A stretch of DNA of 64,000 bases from Candidatus Fokinia solitaria (GTDB lineage: Bacteria > Pseudomonadota > Alphaproteobacteria > Rickettsiales > Midichloriaceae), in assembly GCA_943325105.2 (NCBI GenBank), contig CALPOD020000005.1, forward strand, positions 1 to 64,000, given 5' to 3'. Below, piece after piece: positions 36,851-46,240 of this stretch. The notes below the pieces were generated by a model. The model searched no databases. It saw only the letters and a list, made by a program, of their open reading frames with translations, and was not told where the DNA came from. The number at the start of each line of letters is the position of its first letter. The stretch's first letter is position 1. Position numbers and translations under genes: made by a program.

Positions 36851-36936
36851 TGGTGCCCCTGGCCGGGCTCGAACCAGCACGTCCCGAAAGACAACAGATT
36901 TTGAGTCTGTCGCGTCTACCATTCCGCCACAGAGGC
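36851..36936 (-). tRNA. tRNA-Leu (anticodon CAA)
   Basis: The minus strand folds as a class II tRNA: acceptor stem GCCTCTG paired with CAGGGGC (one wobble), anticodon stem ACAGA/TCTGT with loop CTCAAAA giving CAA, a long variable arm and a T-arm with GGTTCGAGCC. The CCA end is encoded (36851-36853). It reads UUG codons. Confidence 0.95.
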
Positions 36937-37048
36937 TTAGACCATGAGGTTAATTTTATATTATATATTGGAATCTAGCAAGTCTAATAAGAAGATTATA
37001 GTTTTAAGTGATTTATGCAAGATTAAATGTGATATTAAAGACACAACT

Positions 37049-37504
37049 TCAGCTATTGCTAATTAAGATTGAACCATCTTCTGTCACTTTTCCACTTAAA
37101 ATCTTATTTGTATCAATGCTTTTGACTTTTATAATATCGCCAACATTTCCATTATTGAGAGCAACACATGGAATTTCTATTGAGAGATTCTTTTTAATAA
37201 ACTTAACTGTAACATTTTCTCCTCTATGCACCACAGCAGAATCGACGTATAAATCATTTCTTCTCAAAGGTTTTCCTGATTCAAGATTTCTACTAGCTCT
37301 CACGACTGAATTGCTGAGATCCATTTTAGAAAGATAGTTTTTATTTGATTTTAATTGCATTTCTTCATAAGCAAGATCTGCTTCATTTATTGCCTCACCT
37401 TTTTTGATATTTCTAGTTGTAACTAACACACTTGTTTCTTGTGATGCAAAAACTTGTGAATTAATAACAACTAAAAAGAAAAAGATTAATCTCAGCACAA
37501 TCAA
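37049..37504 (-). CDS. flgA: Flagellar P-ring assembly chaperone FlgA
   Basis: Periplasmic helper for assembly of the flagellar P-ring. The 151 residues start with a Sec signal peptide (cut near VFAS) and contain the SAF domain: VLVTTRNIKKGEAINEADL, then VVRASRNLESGKPLRRNDL and the usual VKFIKKNLSIEIPCVALNNG. It is shorter than enterobacterial FlgA because it lacks the N-terminal extension, as in many alphaproteobacteria. Its ATG overlaps the flgG stop by 4 bases, so the two are coupled. Confidence 0.85.
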   Translation of the reverse strand: MIVLRLIFFFLVVINSQVFASQETSVLVTTRNIKKGEAINEADLAYEEMQLKSNKNYLSKMDLSNSVVRASRNLESGKPLRRNDLYVDSAVVHRGENVTVKFIKKNLSIEIPCVALNNGNVGDIIKVKSIDTNKILSGKVTEDGSILISNS

Positions 37505-38289
37505 GAGTTTATAACTTTTTCTAACATTTGATCAGATATTGTGATCACTTTGACATTCATTTCATATCCTCTTTGAGCTTTAACTAGATCTGTCATTTCC
37601 ATGATAGCATTAACATTTGACCCCTCTAACCATCCAGCTCTTAGTGTCCCATAATTGTCTTGTCCTGCGACAGAAACCTGTGGTGCGCCTGATGCATCAG
37701 TTTGTAGTGCTATATTATTACCTACTAGTTCAAGACCCGTAGGATTGGCAAAAATAGCAATATCTAATTGCCCTTGTACTTGTGGTGTATCATTGCCTGG
37801 AAGCTGTACAAGTACTGTACCGTCACTTTTCACTAGAATATTCTCTTGATTCAATGGAATTTCAATCCCTGGACTTACAACATAGCCTAATGCTGTAACT
37901 ATTTGATTAGTTGTAGGATCAATTTGAAATGACCCATCTCTAGTAAATGATTGTGAACCATCTGGCATGTTTAAGACAAAATATCCATTACCATCTAATT
38001 GAATATCCAACTTATTTCCTGTATTTATTGCATCTCCTTGTTTATTATCCCTAATAATTGCTGAAACTGCAGTTCCTGCACCATATTGAATGCTTGTTGG
38101 GACTGTAATATCACTACTAGCATCAACTGCACCACCAGCTCTTCTTTCAGTTTGATATTGAAGATCAGTCGTAGCTAAAAAACCTTTCTTGAATGATGTA
38201 GTATTTACGTTTGCAATGTTATTTGCAATGTTATCAATTGATTTAGCGTACGCTTGTGCTCCAGTTGCAGAAATGTTGAGTGAACTCAT
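37501..38289 (-). CDS. flgG: Flagellar distal rod protein FlgG
   Basis: Distal rod subunit of the flagellar axle. The 262 residues, start SSLNISATGAQAYAKSIDNI with IANNIANVNTTSFKKG, the central FVLNMPDGSQSFTRDGSF and the C-terminal MEMTDLVKAQRGYEMNVKV are all diagnostic. Exported through the flagellar type III apparatus, hence no signal peptide. Followed by flgA with a 4-base overlap, a common alphaproteobacterial order. Confidence 0.95.
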   Translation of the reverse strand: MSSLNISATGAQAYAKSIDNIANNIANVNTTSFKKGFLATTDLQYQTERRAGGAVDASSDITVPTSIQYGAGTAVSAIIRDNKQGDAINTGNKLDIQLDGNGYFVLNMPDGSQSFTRDGSFQIDPTTNQIVTALGYVVSPGIEIPLNQENILVKSDGTVLVQLPGNDTPQVQGQLDIAIFANPTGLELVGNNIALQTDASGAPQVSVAGQDNYGTLRAGWLEGSNVNAIMEMTDLVKAQRGYEMNVKVITISDQMLEKVINS

Positions 38290-38360
38290 ATGTACTATTG
38301 TTTTTTATGATTTAACTTCATTAATTTATACCATAAGAATTATGCAATTCTACTAAATCT

Positions 38361-39881
38361 TCAATGGCTACTAAAAAAATCTTTCAAAACTTTAACTCTT
38401 AGTGTTGTTAAAATAGCTATATAAGAAAATCCTCCACATGATATAAATAATAATACTTTTATCAAATTAGATTTGTTGATCATAAAGCTTTTGAGAATTA
38501 TAACTGTTATTGCCATAAAAAACACTCCAAAGATATATTTAAAAAAATCCTTTTTAGTATCTGAAGAAATTTTGGCAATAGCATCACAATTCAAAAATAG
38601 TAGTAAAAATTGCGTAGCATTTGAAAAGATTGCAGCAATTGCCACACAGGAATATCCAACATAGTCCATAAGTAAAAAACTCATTGAGATGTTTATTATA
38701 AGATTCACTATCCCTATGTACATTGGTGTTTTTGTATTACCAACAGAATATAATGTTGCATTGTATATTTTAGATATTCCTTGAAAAGGTAAAGCACAAC
38801 ACAAGATTTTCAACATTAATGCAGTATTTACAGCTGCTTCAGTTGTAAACTTACCTCTTGTAAAAAATGCCGTGATGATTTCATCACTTATCAAAAACAA
38901 ACCAACTGCTGCAGGCATTATAAAACATAAAATAGCACGTAATGCTTTATTAAAAGCTTCAATTTTCAACTCCTTATTTGAGGATGCTCTGCTAAGTAAT
39001 GGTAATAATGTAATTGCTGATGCAGTACTAAAAAGTGCTAATGGCAATTGAATGATTCTATCTGCAAAGTATAAATATGATATTCCTCCTGAAAAAAATG
39101 ACAAGATTATCATGTCACACCAGACACTTATCTGTACCATACCAGAGCTAAATATGCCTGGTAATATTCTTTTAAGAATTTTTTTCACATACTTTGATAG
39201 AATTGGTTTTCTAAGATGTAATCTAATATTATATTTATATCCCCAATAAATCATCCATAACAATTCTAATACGCCAGATATTAATACACTGTAGGATAGG
39301 GCATGAACTTGTGAGGTGCAAAAATTTCCTGCTCTGATGCAAACGTAAAATGAACTGATCAATACTGAATTCATTATAATAGATGTTGAGGCAAATGGCA
39401 CAAAAACTCCTTTTATTTGTAATATAGAGCCATAGAATGCTGCAATAGATATGAAAGTCAGGTATGGGAATGTAATATATGCTAAGTCAACTGCTAAATT
39501 AAAAATGATTGGATTGTCTGAAAATCCAGGATTAGTAATAAACATTACAAAATCCATATACAAAAATATAAATAATGTAAATAAAATTAGTGTTATTAAA
39601 AGCGTTGTCAAAACATGGGATTTTACTAATTTTGTATATTTTTCTCCATGAGATGCAATAGACTGAGATATTGTTGGTACTATAGCTGAATTCATAGCTC
39701 CTTCACTGAAAATTGCTCTAAACAGGTTAGCTAATTTAAAAGCTGCTAAAAATGCATCATTTAAAGGTCCGGCACCTATAAAGGCTGCAATACACATATC
39801 CCTTACAAATCCAGTCATCCTAGATATGAATATTACTATGCTAACTTTAGCAGTCGGACCTAGTCTAAAAAAATTTTTCAT
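38361..39881 (-). CDS. murJ: Lipid II flippase MurJ (MviN)
   Basis: Polytopic membrane protein that flips lipid II to the periplasmic face for peptidoglycan synthesis. The 506 residues have about 14 hydrophobic segments and the family start KVSIVIFISRMTGFVRDMC with FRAIFSEGAMNSAIVP. Its presence, with MreB, the carboxypeptidase and CpoB, argues that the organism still makes peptidoglycan. It diverges from thyX across a 73-base spacer. Confidence 0.92.
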   Translation of the reverse strand: MKNFFRLGPTAKVSIVIFISRMTGFVRDMCIAAFIGAGPLNDAFLAAFKLANLFRAIFSEGAMNSAIVPTISQSIASHGEKYTKLVKSHVLTTLLITLILFTLFIFLYMDFVMFITNPGFSDNPIIFNLAVDLAYITFPYLTFISIAAFYGSILQIKGVFVPFASTSIIMNSVLISSFYVCIRAGNFCTSQVHALSYSVLISGVLELLWMIYWGYKYNIRLHLRKPILSKYVKKILKRILPGIFSSGMVQISVWCDMIILSFFSGGISYLYFADRIIQLPLALFSTASAITLLPLLSRASSNKELKIEAFNKALRAILCFIMPAAVGLFLISDEIITAFFTRGKFTTEAAVNTALMLKILCCALPFQGISKIYNATLYSVGNTKTPMYIGIVNLIINISMSFLLMDYVGYSCVAIAAIFSNATQFLLLFLNCDAIAKISSDTKKDFFKYIFGVFFMAITVIILKSFMINKSNLIKVLLFISCGGFSYIAILTTLRVKVLKDFFSSH

Positions 39882-39954
39882 GTAAGTTGATAATTACTAT
39901 ATTGTTTGTATTTTATAAAGTGGTAGGTTCTGATAGTTAAAATTAATTATATAC

Positions 39955-40917
39955 ATGTATACAATGAGTGAAGTTTTTAGTACAGGACGTTCTACTGTTC
40001 CTGCAATGGAAGAAATTCTAGGTAAACCATTTAAAATCCTAGACCATGGTTTTGTGAGAGTAGTTGACTACATGGGAGATGACAGTGCAATAGTCCAAGC
40101 AGCAAGAGTATCTTATGGTAAAGGCACCAAGAAGTTGAATGAAGATAAAGGGCTTATAAATTATCTATTAAGGCATTCACATACAACTCCTTTCGAAATG
40201 TGTGAGATTAAATTTCATATAAAAATGCCAATGTTTGTTGCAAGGCAATGGATTAGACATCGAACTGCAAATGTTAATGAATACTCAGCTAGATATTCGA
40301 TTTTAGATAAAGAGTTTTATGTGCCTGCAATAGAAAATATAACTCCACAGTCTCAAATAAATAAACAGGGAAGAGATACTGCATCGCTCTCACAAGAGGA
40401 GTTAAATAGAGTTTTAGAAATACTAAATAGTGATTCAAATCAGTGTTACAGTCATTATCTTGAGATGCTAAACTTACCTGATAACTCATCCGATACAAAT
40501 ATTGAACATGCAACTCACGTTGGTGTATCTGAAGGTATGCAAGATATCAGAGATCCTGATAGATTAGGAATAGCACGCGAATTAGCAAGGATTAATTTGA
40601 ATTTAAGTTACTATACTCAAATGTATTGGAAAATAGATTTACATAATTTGATGCATTTCCTTAGACTTCGTGCTGACTCACATGCTCAGTTTGAAATCAG
40701 AGTGTATGCAACACAAATGCTTGAAATTCTTAAGCTGTGGTTGCCACATACATATGAAGCTTTTGAGAATTATCAGTTGAATTCAGTAAAGGTATCATCT
40801 CAAGGGAAATCAGTCATCAAAAGATTGATTGGTGGTGAAAAAATCACACAAGAAGAAAGCGGCATGTCAAAGCGTGAATGGCAAGAACTGATGCATAGTT
40901 TAGACCTAAATTTATAA
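39955..40917 (+). CDS. thyX: Flavin-dependent thymidylate synthase ThyX
   Basis: Makes dTMP from dUMP using FAD and methylene-tetrahydrofolate. The ThyX motif is seen as [14 protein letters not shown] (residues about 101-114), matching RHRxxSxNExSxRY with Asn at the first Ser position. Length is 320, near the upper end for the family. The ATG at 39964 (MSEVF) is an equally good start. Replacement of ThyA by ThyX is typical of Rickettsiales. It is followed by a hairpin at 40927-40947. Confidence 0.95.
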   Translation: MYTMSEVFSTGRSTVPAMEEILGKPFKILDHGFVRVVDYMGDDSAIVQAARVSYGKGTKKLNEDKGLINYLLRHSHTTPFEMCEIKFHIKMPMFVARQWIRHRTANVNEYSARYSILDKEFYVPAIENITPQSQINKQGRDTASLSQEELNRVLEILNSDSNQCYSHYLEMLNLPDNSSDTNIEHATHVGVSEGMQDIRDPDRLGIARELARINLNLSYYTQMYWKIDLHNLMHFLRLRADSHAQFEIRVYATQMLEILKLWLPHTYEAFENYQLNSVKVSSQGKSVIKRLIGGEKITQEESGMSKREWQELMHSLDLNL

Positions 40918-40926
40918 TCCAAAATT

Positions 40927-40947
40927 AGAACTCATTTCTTGAGTTCT
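40927..40947 (+). terminator. Hairpin after thyX
   Basis: AGAACTCA-TTTCT-TGAGTTCT, a perfect 8-bp stem 10 bases after the thyX stop. The following sequence is only partly T-rich. Confidence 0.5.
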
Positions 40948-40974
40948 ATCTCTCAAATATCAATATTTTTTTCG

Positions 40975-41003
40975 TTGACATGATGATTTATGTAGTTTAT
41001 TTG
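40975..41003 (+). promoter_or_regulatory. Putative promoter of the repeat protein gene
   Basis: A perfect TTGACA (40975-40980) is followed after 17 bases by TATTTG (40998-41003). The gene starts 58 bases downstream. Confidence 0.45.
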
Positions 41004-41060
41004 TAATATATCTAGTGTAGTATTAACACTTAACAATGACAAAATAAACAACAAAATAAA

Positions 41061-41843
41061 ATGCAAAATAGATCAGAAATAAATATTGAATTAAACCAAT
41101 CAGCAAGTCAAGTTAATAATAACCCTAGACCTTCTGGTAATGCTGTGCCCAATAATAGTAATAGATCCTCTGCTAATGCTAGGCCTTCAATCAATGCGGA
41201 AGAATATACACGCGAGCAACGCGTACAAATTGATACATATAAAAAACTTATTCGTCGCAAAGTTAATGGCCAACAGAATGTTGAGTTTGGAATAGATCCG
41301 ACTGATACAGATGCTGCAATGAGAAAAATTCATTTGTTAAGAAGGGCATTTGAAGAAGAAATACCTGAAAGAACTCCTTCGAAATGGTGGTGGATATTAC
41401 ATTCTACACCTTTTATTGGAATGTTAGGATTGGCTATTGATGATAGAAATATTGGAATTATGGAATCAAAAGTTAAAGATGAATTAGCCGTTATTTTACA
41501 ATCAACTCTTGAAAATTGTGTTTGGAAAATTAATGGTTTAGAAAATAAGATTCTTGCAATGCAAGAACAACTTTGTAGTATGGAGGAGAAGAATGCAGAG
41601 ACTGCAAGAGAGCATCAGACACAACTTTGTAGTATGGAGGAGAAGAATGCAGAGACTGCAAGAGAGCATCAGACACAACTTCGTAGTATGGAGGAGAAGA
41701 ATGCAGAGACTGCAAGAGAGCATCAGACACAACTTCGTAGTATGGAGAGTAATTTCAGTAGAACTATGGAAGCATTAAGTAGGCAGATATCAAGTCTTCA
41801 AACAAACAATCAAGAGAGGGGTGGGCCACAGTTAGGAATATAG
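41061..41843 (+). CDS. Coiled-coil protein with 18-residue tandem repeats
   Basis: Unrecognised 260-residue protein. An Asn/Ser/Pro-rich disordered start (to about 50) leads to a charged helical part, a tryptophan-rich hydrophobic segment (KWWWILHSTPFIGMLGLAI, about 112-130) that could insert in a membrane, then a coiled coil. From residue 170 the unit QLCSMEEKNAETAREHQT repeats three times plus a partial fourth, with Cys changing to Arg in later units. No signal peptide. Such expandable coiled coils are typical of surface or host-interaction proteins of Rickettsiales; the role here is unknown. Confidence 0.6.
   Translation: MQNRSEINIELNQSASQVNNNPRPSGNAVPNNSNRSSANARPSINAEEYTREQRVQIDTYKKLIRRKVNGQQNVEFGIDPTDTDAAMRKIHLLRRAFEEEIPERTPSKWWWILHSTPFIGMLGLAIDDRNIGIMESKVKDELAVILQSTLENCVWKINGLENKILAMQEQLCSMEEKNAETAREHQTQLCSMEEKNAETAREHQTQLRSMEEKNAETAREHQTQLRSMESNFSRTMEALSRQISSLQTNNQERGGPQLGI
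41568..41747 (+). repeat. 54-base tandem repeat, 3.3 copies
   Basis: Units begin at 41568, 41622, 41676 and 41730 (partial). They are almost identical at the DNA level (a T/C change turns TGT to CGT), indicating recent expansion in frame. There are no spacers, so it is not a CRISPR. Confidence 0.9.
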
Positions 41844-41861
41844 TCAGAATTACTTCTGACT
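41842..41861. terminator. Hairpin between the repeat gene and lysS
   Basis: AGTCAGAA-TTAC-TTCTGACT, a perfect 8-bp stem covering the stop of the repeat gene, seven bases from the convergent lysS stop. It probably serves both. Confidence 0.5.
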
Positions 41862-41867
41862 TCTCTC

Positions 41868-43430
41868 TTACATAACTATTCCTAACTTAGAATCAATTAA
41901 ATTTATTGTATTTGTGATTCCATAAAGTGCTACGAACGATCCGAACCTTGGGCCGCTCTCAGAACCTATAAGAACTTGATAAAGTAATTTGAACCATTCA
42001 CGCATCTCAATTCCATTTTCTCTTGCTATCCTGTATAATTCATTTTGAATAGTTTCTGATGATGCATCTTGATCCATTGCCTGCAATGAATGTTTTAACT
42101 CAAGGATTGCAGCTCTTTCAGAATCATTTGGAGTTATATATTTCTTGTGTACAAAATCTTTATGATAATTTATGATTCCATCAACCATTCTCACAATGAA
42201 TTCACAATTCTTTGCATCGATTGAAAATGCATCTATATACTTCCAAACCATCTCACGATTATCTGTATTACAAGCACTTACTAAATTCAAAATCAAACTA
42301 TATGATATTCCAGATTCAGCTAACGATCTGACATCAGAATCATTTTCCCCTACTATATGATAGATAGGATTATCGAATTTCTTATCATCAGACTCAGCTG
42401 CAATATACTGCCTTGCATAAGCTATATAATCATCTACATATCTTGGAATTATGTCGAATGAAAGTTTTTTAGCTTTCTGAGGTGATGCAAACATGAATAA
42501 TTTCAAGCTTTCAGATGGTGCATATTTTAACCACTGATCAATTGTCACACCTGTACCTTTTGATTTAGAAATCTTTTTACCTTCTTCATCAAGAAACATC
42601 TCATAAATCATTTGAGTTGGTCCTTTATTGCCAACTATTTGACATATCTTTGTATATAAATCAGCATTCATTCCAACATCTTTTCCAAACATTTCAAAAT
42701 CAACATCAAATGCTGCCCATCTCATTCCAAAATCTGGCTTCCATTGAAGTTTACAATGTCCATCAGTTACTTTCACTGTAACTTCTTCAGATGTTTCTGG
42801 ATCATTATATGTGATCGTACCAGCTTTCAAATCATGAGATACTATTGGGACCTGTAAGACTTTACCAGTTCTCTTACAAATAGGTAGAAATGGGCTATAA
42901 GTACCTTGTCTTTCCTCTCCTAGTGTTGGTAACATTAGATTCATTATATCATCATATCTCTCCAAGACCTTCATCAACATCTCATTAAAGATGCCTGTTT
43001 TGTAACAGTGAGTTGAACTCATAAACTCATATTCAAGATTAAAGTTATCTAAAAATTTACAGAGTCTAGCATTCATATTATGAGCATAGCTCTCATGAGT
43101 TTCAAACGGGTCAGGAATATTTGACAGAGGCATTCCTATATATTGCTTGCATGCAGCTGGATGAGGTATGTTTTCAGGCACCTTACGCAAACCATCCATA
43201 TCATCAGAAAAACATATTAACTTTGTGGGAATATCAGATATCTTCTCAAAAGCCTTCTTTATCATTATAGTCCTTACAACTTCCCCAAACGTACCTATAT
43301 GAGGGAGTCCAGATGGGCCATATCCTGTTTCAAATAAAACATATCCCTTTTTCGGTGTTTTATGATTGATTTTTTCTAACACTGCATGTGCTTGTACAAA
43401 TGGCCAAGATTTAAAAGTAGAATATGACAT
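41868..43430 (-). CDS. lysS: Class I lysyl-tRNA synthetase
   Basis: Charges tRNA-Lys. This is the archaeal-like class I enzyme kept by many alphaproteobacteria: HIGH-type PSGLPHIGTFGEV, KMSKS-type GKKISKSKGTG, and the characteristic CFSDDMDGLRKVP. I choose the ATG at 43430 (MSYSTFKSW), giving 520 residues; the frame upstream to 43562 adds hydrophobic sequence that overlaps the start of the divergent transporter gene and is not part of the family. Confidence 0.94.
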   Translation of the reverse strand: MSYSTFKSWPFVQAHAVLEKINHKTPKKGYVLFETGYGPSGLPHIGTFGEVVRTIMIKKAFEKISDIPTKLICFSDDMDGLRKVPENIPHPAACKQYIGMPLSNIPDPFETHESYAHNMNARLCKFLDNFNLEYEFMSSTHCYKTGIFNEMLMKVLERYDDIMNLMLPTLGEERQGTYSPFLPICKRTGKVLQVPIVSHDLKAGTITYNDPETSEEVTVKVTDGHCKLQWKPDFGMRWAAFDVDFEMFGKDVGMNADLYTKICQIVGNKGPTQMIYEMFLDEEGKKISKSKGTGVTIDQWLKYAPSESLKLFMFASPQKAKKLSFDIIPRYVDDYIAYARQYIAAESDDKKFDNPIYHIVGENDSDVRSLAESGISYSLILNLVSACNTDNREMVWKYIDAFSIDAKNCEFIVRMVDGIINYHKDFVHKKYITPNDSERAAILELKHSLQAMDQDASSETIQNELYRIARENGIEMREWFKLLYQVLIGSESGPRFGSFVALYGITNTINLIDSKLGIVM

Positions 43431-43530
43431 ATTAATTTTTATTTTATTTAAAAACACCAGTATATCAGAAAACATTTGCAAAATATGTGCTTTTGGTGAA
43501 TTATTATTGCATAATAGGTATAAAAAAAAT

Positions 43531-44790
43531 ATGCAAAAATATAAAATAATAACAGCAGCCATTACAGGTAATATTGTAGAATATTATGATTTTGGAATAT
43601 ATGCTGTGTTTGCAGGGATTATAGGAAGTCTTTTTTTTCCATCAGAAGATGTGACAATGCAGTTAATTCTAGCATTTTCTGTTTTCAGTATCGGATTTCT
43701 TTTTAGACCACTCGGTGGCATCGTTTTTGGATACATAGGGGATAAATTTGGTCGCAAGAAAGCATTGATAATTTCAATGTTAGGAATGTCAATATCAACT
43801 TTATGTATAGGTTTATTACCGACCTATGAGTCTATTGGGATATTTGCCCCAATCATTTTAGTTTTAATAAGAATGGTGCAAGGTTTATGTATTGGAGGAG
43901 AAGGTACAGGATCAGCTATTTTCATAATTGAGCATATGGAAAGATCAAGGATCAGTCTGATGGGTAGTTTGATTATGACATCAAATATTGTAGGTACTCT
44001 CTTTGCAAATATTGTAGCTATGATTTTAAATTTAACAATTGGAATCAATGACCATACATGGAGATATTGTTTTTTCCTTGGTGCTATAATGGGAATATTC
44101 GGACTATATTTCAGAATAAAAAATAAAGAGACACCTGCATTTGAAAAGTTAAAAGCGGAAAACCATCAGCATAAAAAAATGCCGGTAGCAAACGTGATAC
44201 AAAATAAAAAATATGCGGTTATTTCTATACTCGCAATTGCAGCAAGTGCAACTTCTATAACATATTTAGTCAGAGGTTATTTGAATGCTTTCTTAACAGA
44301 CTGTATGGATTATAACACCCAAGATGCATTACAGTTAACTGTGTTTACTCTCACTTGTCTTACTTTACTTTTACCTGTTTTTGGTATGCTGACAGATCGT
44401 TTTGGTACAAATGCAATATTGAACTTTGGAGCTTTTTGTACATTCTTTGGTATCTTACCTGCATGGTCGCTTGTAGTTAATACAGGTGGCTTTACACAGT
44501 TATTAGGTCTATTTTGTATATCTATAATGGGGGCTGCAATGGGAGCACCTGCATATCCTCATGCAATTAACTCATTCCCTCCAGCAATAAGGTATTCAGG
44601 TATAGCACTAGGTTGGAACCTTGGAAATGCATTGTTTGGTGGCACCACCCCTCTGATCTGCGCATTTTTATTCCAATATTTCGGTAAGATCGGTGCAGCT
44701 TTTTATCTAATATTTACATCATCTATATTTATAATTTTAAGATGGTCAGTTGCAATTTATATGAAAAGACTAAAAAGATCTAAATCTTAA
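43531..44790 (+). CDS. MFS transporter, metabolite:proton symporter family (ProP-like)
   Basis: Twelve-helix membrane transporter of 419 residues from the ATG at 43531 (MQKYKIITAAITGNIVEYYDF). Signatures of the MHS/ProP group are clear: FRPLGGIVFGYIGDKFGRKKAL in the loop after helix 2 and RMVQGLCIGGEGTGSAIF. Relatives import proline, betaine or dicarboxylates; Rickettsiales hold several copies to draw solutes from the host cell. Its promoter must lie in the 100 bases shared with lysS. Confidence 0.88.
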   Translation: MQKYKIITAAITGNIVEYYDFGIYAVFAGIIGSLFFPSEDVTMQLILAFSVFSIGFLFRPLGGIVFGYIGDKFGRKKALIISMLGMSISTLCIGLLPTYESIGIFAPIILVLIRMVQGLCIGGEGTGSAIFIIEHMERSRISLMGSLIMTSNIVGTLFANIVAMILNLTIGINDHTWRYCFFLGAIMGIFGLYFRIKNKETPAFEKLKAENHQHKKMPVANVIQNKKYAVISILAIAASATSITYLVRGYLNAFLTDCMDYNTQDALQLTVFTLTCLTLLLPVFGMLTDRFGTNAILNFGAFCTFFGILPAWSLVVNTGGFTQLLGLFCISIMGAAMGAPAYPHAINSFPPAIRYSGIALGWNLGNALFGGTTPLICAFLFQYFGKIGAAFYLIFTSSIFIILRWSVAIYMKRLKRSKS

Positions 44791-44854
44791 TAAAATTTTA
44801 ATATTTGTAGTGTAGCATTTATTTCTTCAGAGCAAAATAACTAATAATATTAAT

Positions 44855-45526
44855 ATGTCTTATTTAAAATTAACCAATCAAACTTCATGTTCTAAAATAG
44901 GCGCTGGTCTTGGCATTTTATTAGGTGGTTGGCAGCTTGGTAACAATCCAATCTTAAATGTTGTTCTTGGACTTGCAGGGAGTGTTGCTGGTAGCCGTAT
45001 TTTATTAACTACAACTAAAACTGAAGTCACAGAAAAAGACTTTCAAAATCAAACAGAAATTGTAAAAAATCATTTTGGTACAATCAATCCTGTAGAAACA
45101 AATTATAACTTATATAAAGTTGATCCTGTTGGTGAAAGTCCTTGGTTTAGTTGGATAAAGGGATTTTTTTTAAATAGTGCAAAAGAAGATTACGAAAACC
45201 AATTCTCATCGACTAAATATTTTGTACATGATTACCTACGTAGTACTTCCAACCCTTATTATCTAGGACTTGATACTGCTCCAGCAGTAGGAGGTGCAGT
45301 GAAGTTTGAAATGGGTGTTAAGGATTATAGTAATTTTGGCTCGACATGTGCTGAGGTTGGTGTTGTATATGCTTTAAGGCCATATTTAAATTATTGCTTA
45401 TATCAAAAAGGATGGTTAAATGACATCGAATCATTAGATTTAGAATGCAATCAAGATGAAATTCAGCTTTTCCAAGAAGCAATGCCAGAAGAATTATACA
45501 CAGAAATGACTAGAGTTTCAGTCTAG
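44855..45526 (+). CDS. Hypothetical protein with N-terminal membrane segments
   Basis: Unrecognised 223-residue protein. Residues about 14-50 form one or two glycine-rich hydrophobic helices (GAGLGILLGGWQLG, VVLGLAGSVAGS) of the kind seen in small membrane-inserting proteins. The rest is soluble with an acidic C-terminus. No family assigned. A strong terminator follows 23 bases after the stop, so it is a single-gene transcript. Confidence 0.55.
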   Translation: MSYLKLTNQTSCSKIGAGLGILLGGWQLGNNPILNVVLGLAGSVAGSRILLTTTKTEVTEKDFQNQTEIVKNHFGTINPVETNYNLYKVDPVGESPWFSWIKGFFLNSAKEDYENQFSSTKYFVHDYLRSTSNPYYLGLDTAPAVGGAVKFEMGVKDYSNFGSTCAEVGVVYALRPYLNYCLYQKGWLNDIESLDLECNQDEIQLFQEAMPEELYTEMTRVSV

Positions 45527-45549
45527 TTTTTATATATCATTTTAGGCAG

Positions 45550-45572
45550 TGGAGTCAAAGCTCCATTTTTTT
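45550..45572 (+). terminator. Rho-independent terminator
   Basis: TGGAG-TCAAAG-CTCCA followed by seven T residues, directly downstream of the gene ending at 45526. Confidence 0.85.
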
Positions 45573-45579
45573 ATAGTTG

Positions 45580-46216
45580 TTAATATTCCTGTGAAAATTC
45601 AGCTACACATACAGTGTCATCAAATTCAGAATTTAAAGTTATACAACTACCAGTCTTTAGATCAAAGAAATTAATATGATCATTTATATTGATTCTATAG
45701 TCATAGCAATCAAGTTTAGGTTGATGTTCAATAGCAACTTTCACAGCTTGATTGGGAATATAATTCCTTTATTAACTTTATAGCATTTTGCTTCGATATA
45801 TCATCTAATCCATTATAAAAATTTCATCAAGTAATAAAAGGGCTGTAGATCCTTTGCTTTTAGCAATAGAAAAAGATTCATTGTGAGATCTACCTTGAGA
45901 AATCTGATCAAAACATACATCTATCATTCCACTCTTATAAATAGCATTAAATGTTAGTCCAACCAATGCCAGTTTCTTCTTCTGACCACCACTAAATGAT
46001 TTGTATACGTTTTATTGAGTTTCATGTAACCGTGCGATCAATCCATATTAATTCATCTGAAGGAATATCAGTATCTAATCCTTGTGCTTCTACCATAAGC
46101 CTTTCAATTAAAGGTAAGTATTTAGATTTCTGATCATTTGAAATGATATCTGGATATATGATCTTACATTTTTGAAGCTTATAGCATATAAATATTAAGT
46201 ATTTGTTACAATAACT
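45580..46216 (-). pseudogene. Remnant of an ABC transporter ATPase
   Basis: No intact frame, but the minus strand still reads pieces of an ABC ATPase in order. First comes a piece ending near YLPLIERLMVEAQGLDTD and IPSDELIW. Then, after a TAA, comes the signature SFSGGQKKKLALVGLTFNA and the Walker B STALLLLDE. A frameshift leads to NGLDDISKQNAIKLIKELY, and a second to VKVAIEHQPKLDCYDY, ending in TAA at 45580. At least one nonsense and two frameshift changes make it non-functional. The Walker A part is not recognisable, so it is also truncated. Confidence 0.8.
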
Positions 46217-46240
46217 GAGTTATTTATCAGAATAAAAAAC

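Noticed and set aside
41568-41747. CRISPR array
   Set aside because: Units are 54 bases, directly adjacent with no spacers, and translate in frame inside a gene.
41530-41778. Three further open frames over the 54-base repeats
   Set aside because: They exist because the repeat length is a multiple of three, so every frame without a stop stays open; only the plus frame of 41061-41843 has non-repeat coding context.
43366-43530. Upstream extension of the MFS transporter
   Set aside because: The added residues lie opposite the lysS start; the family N-terminus begins at 43531.
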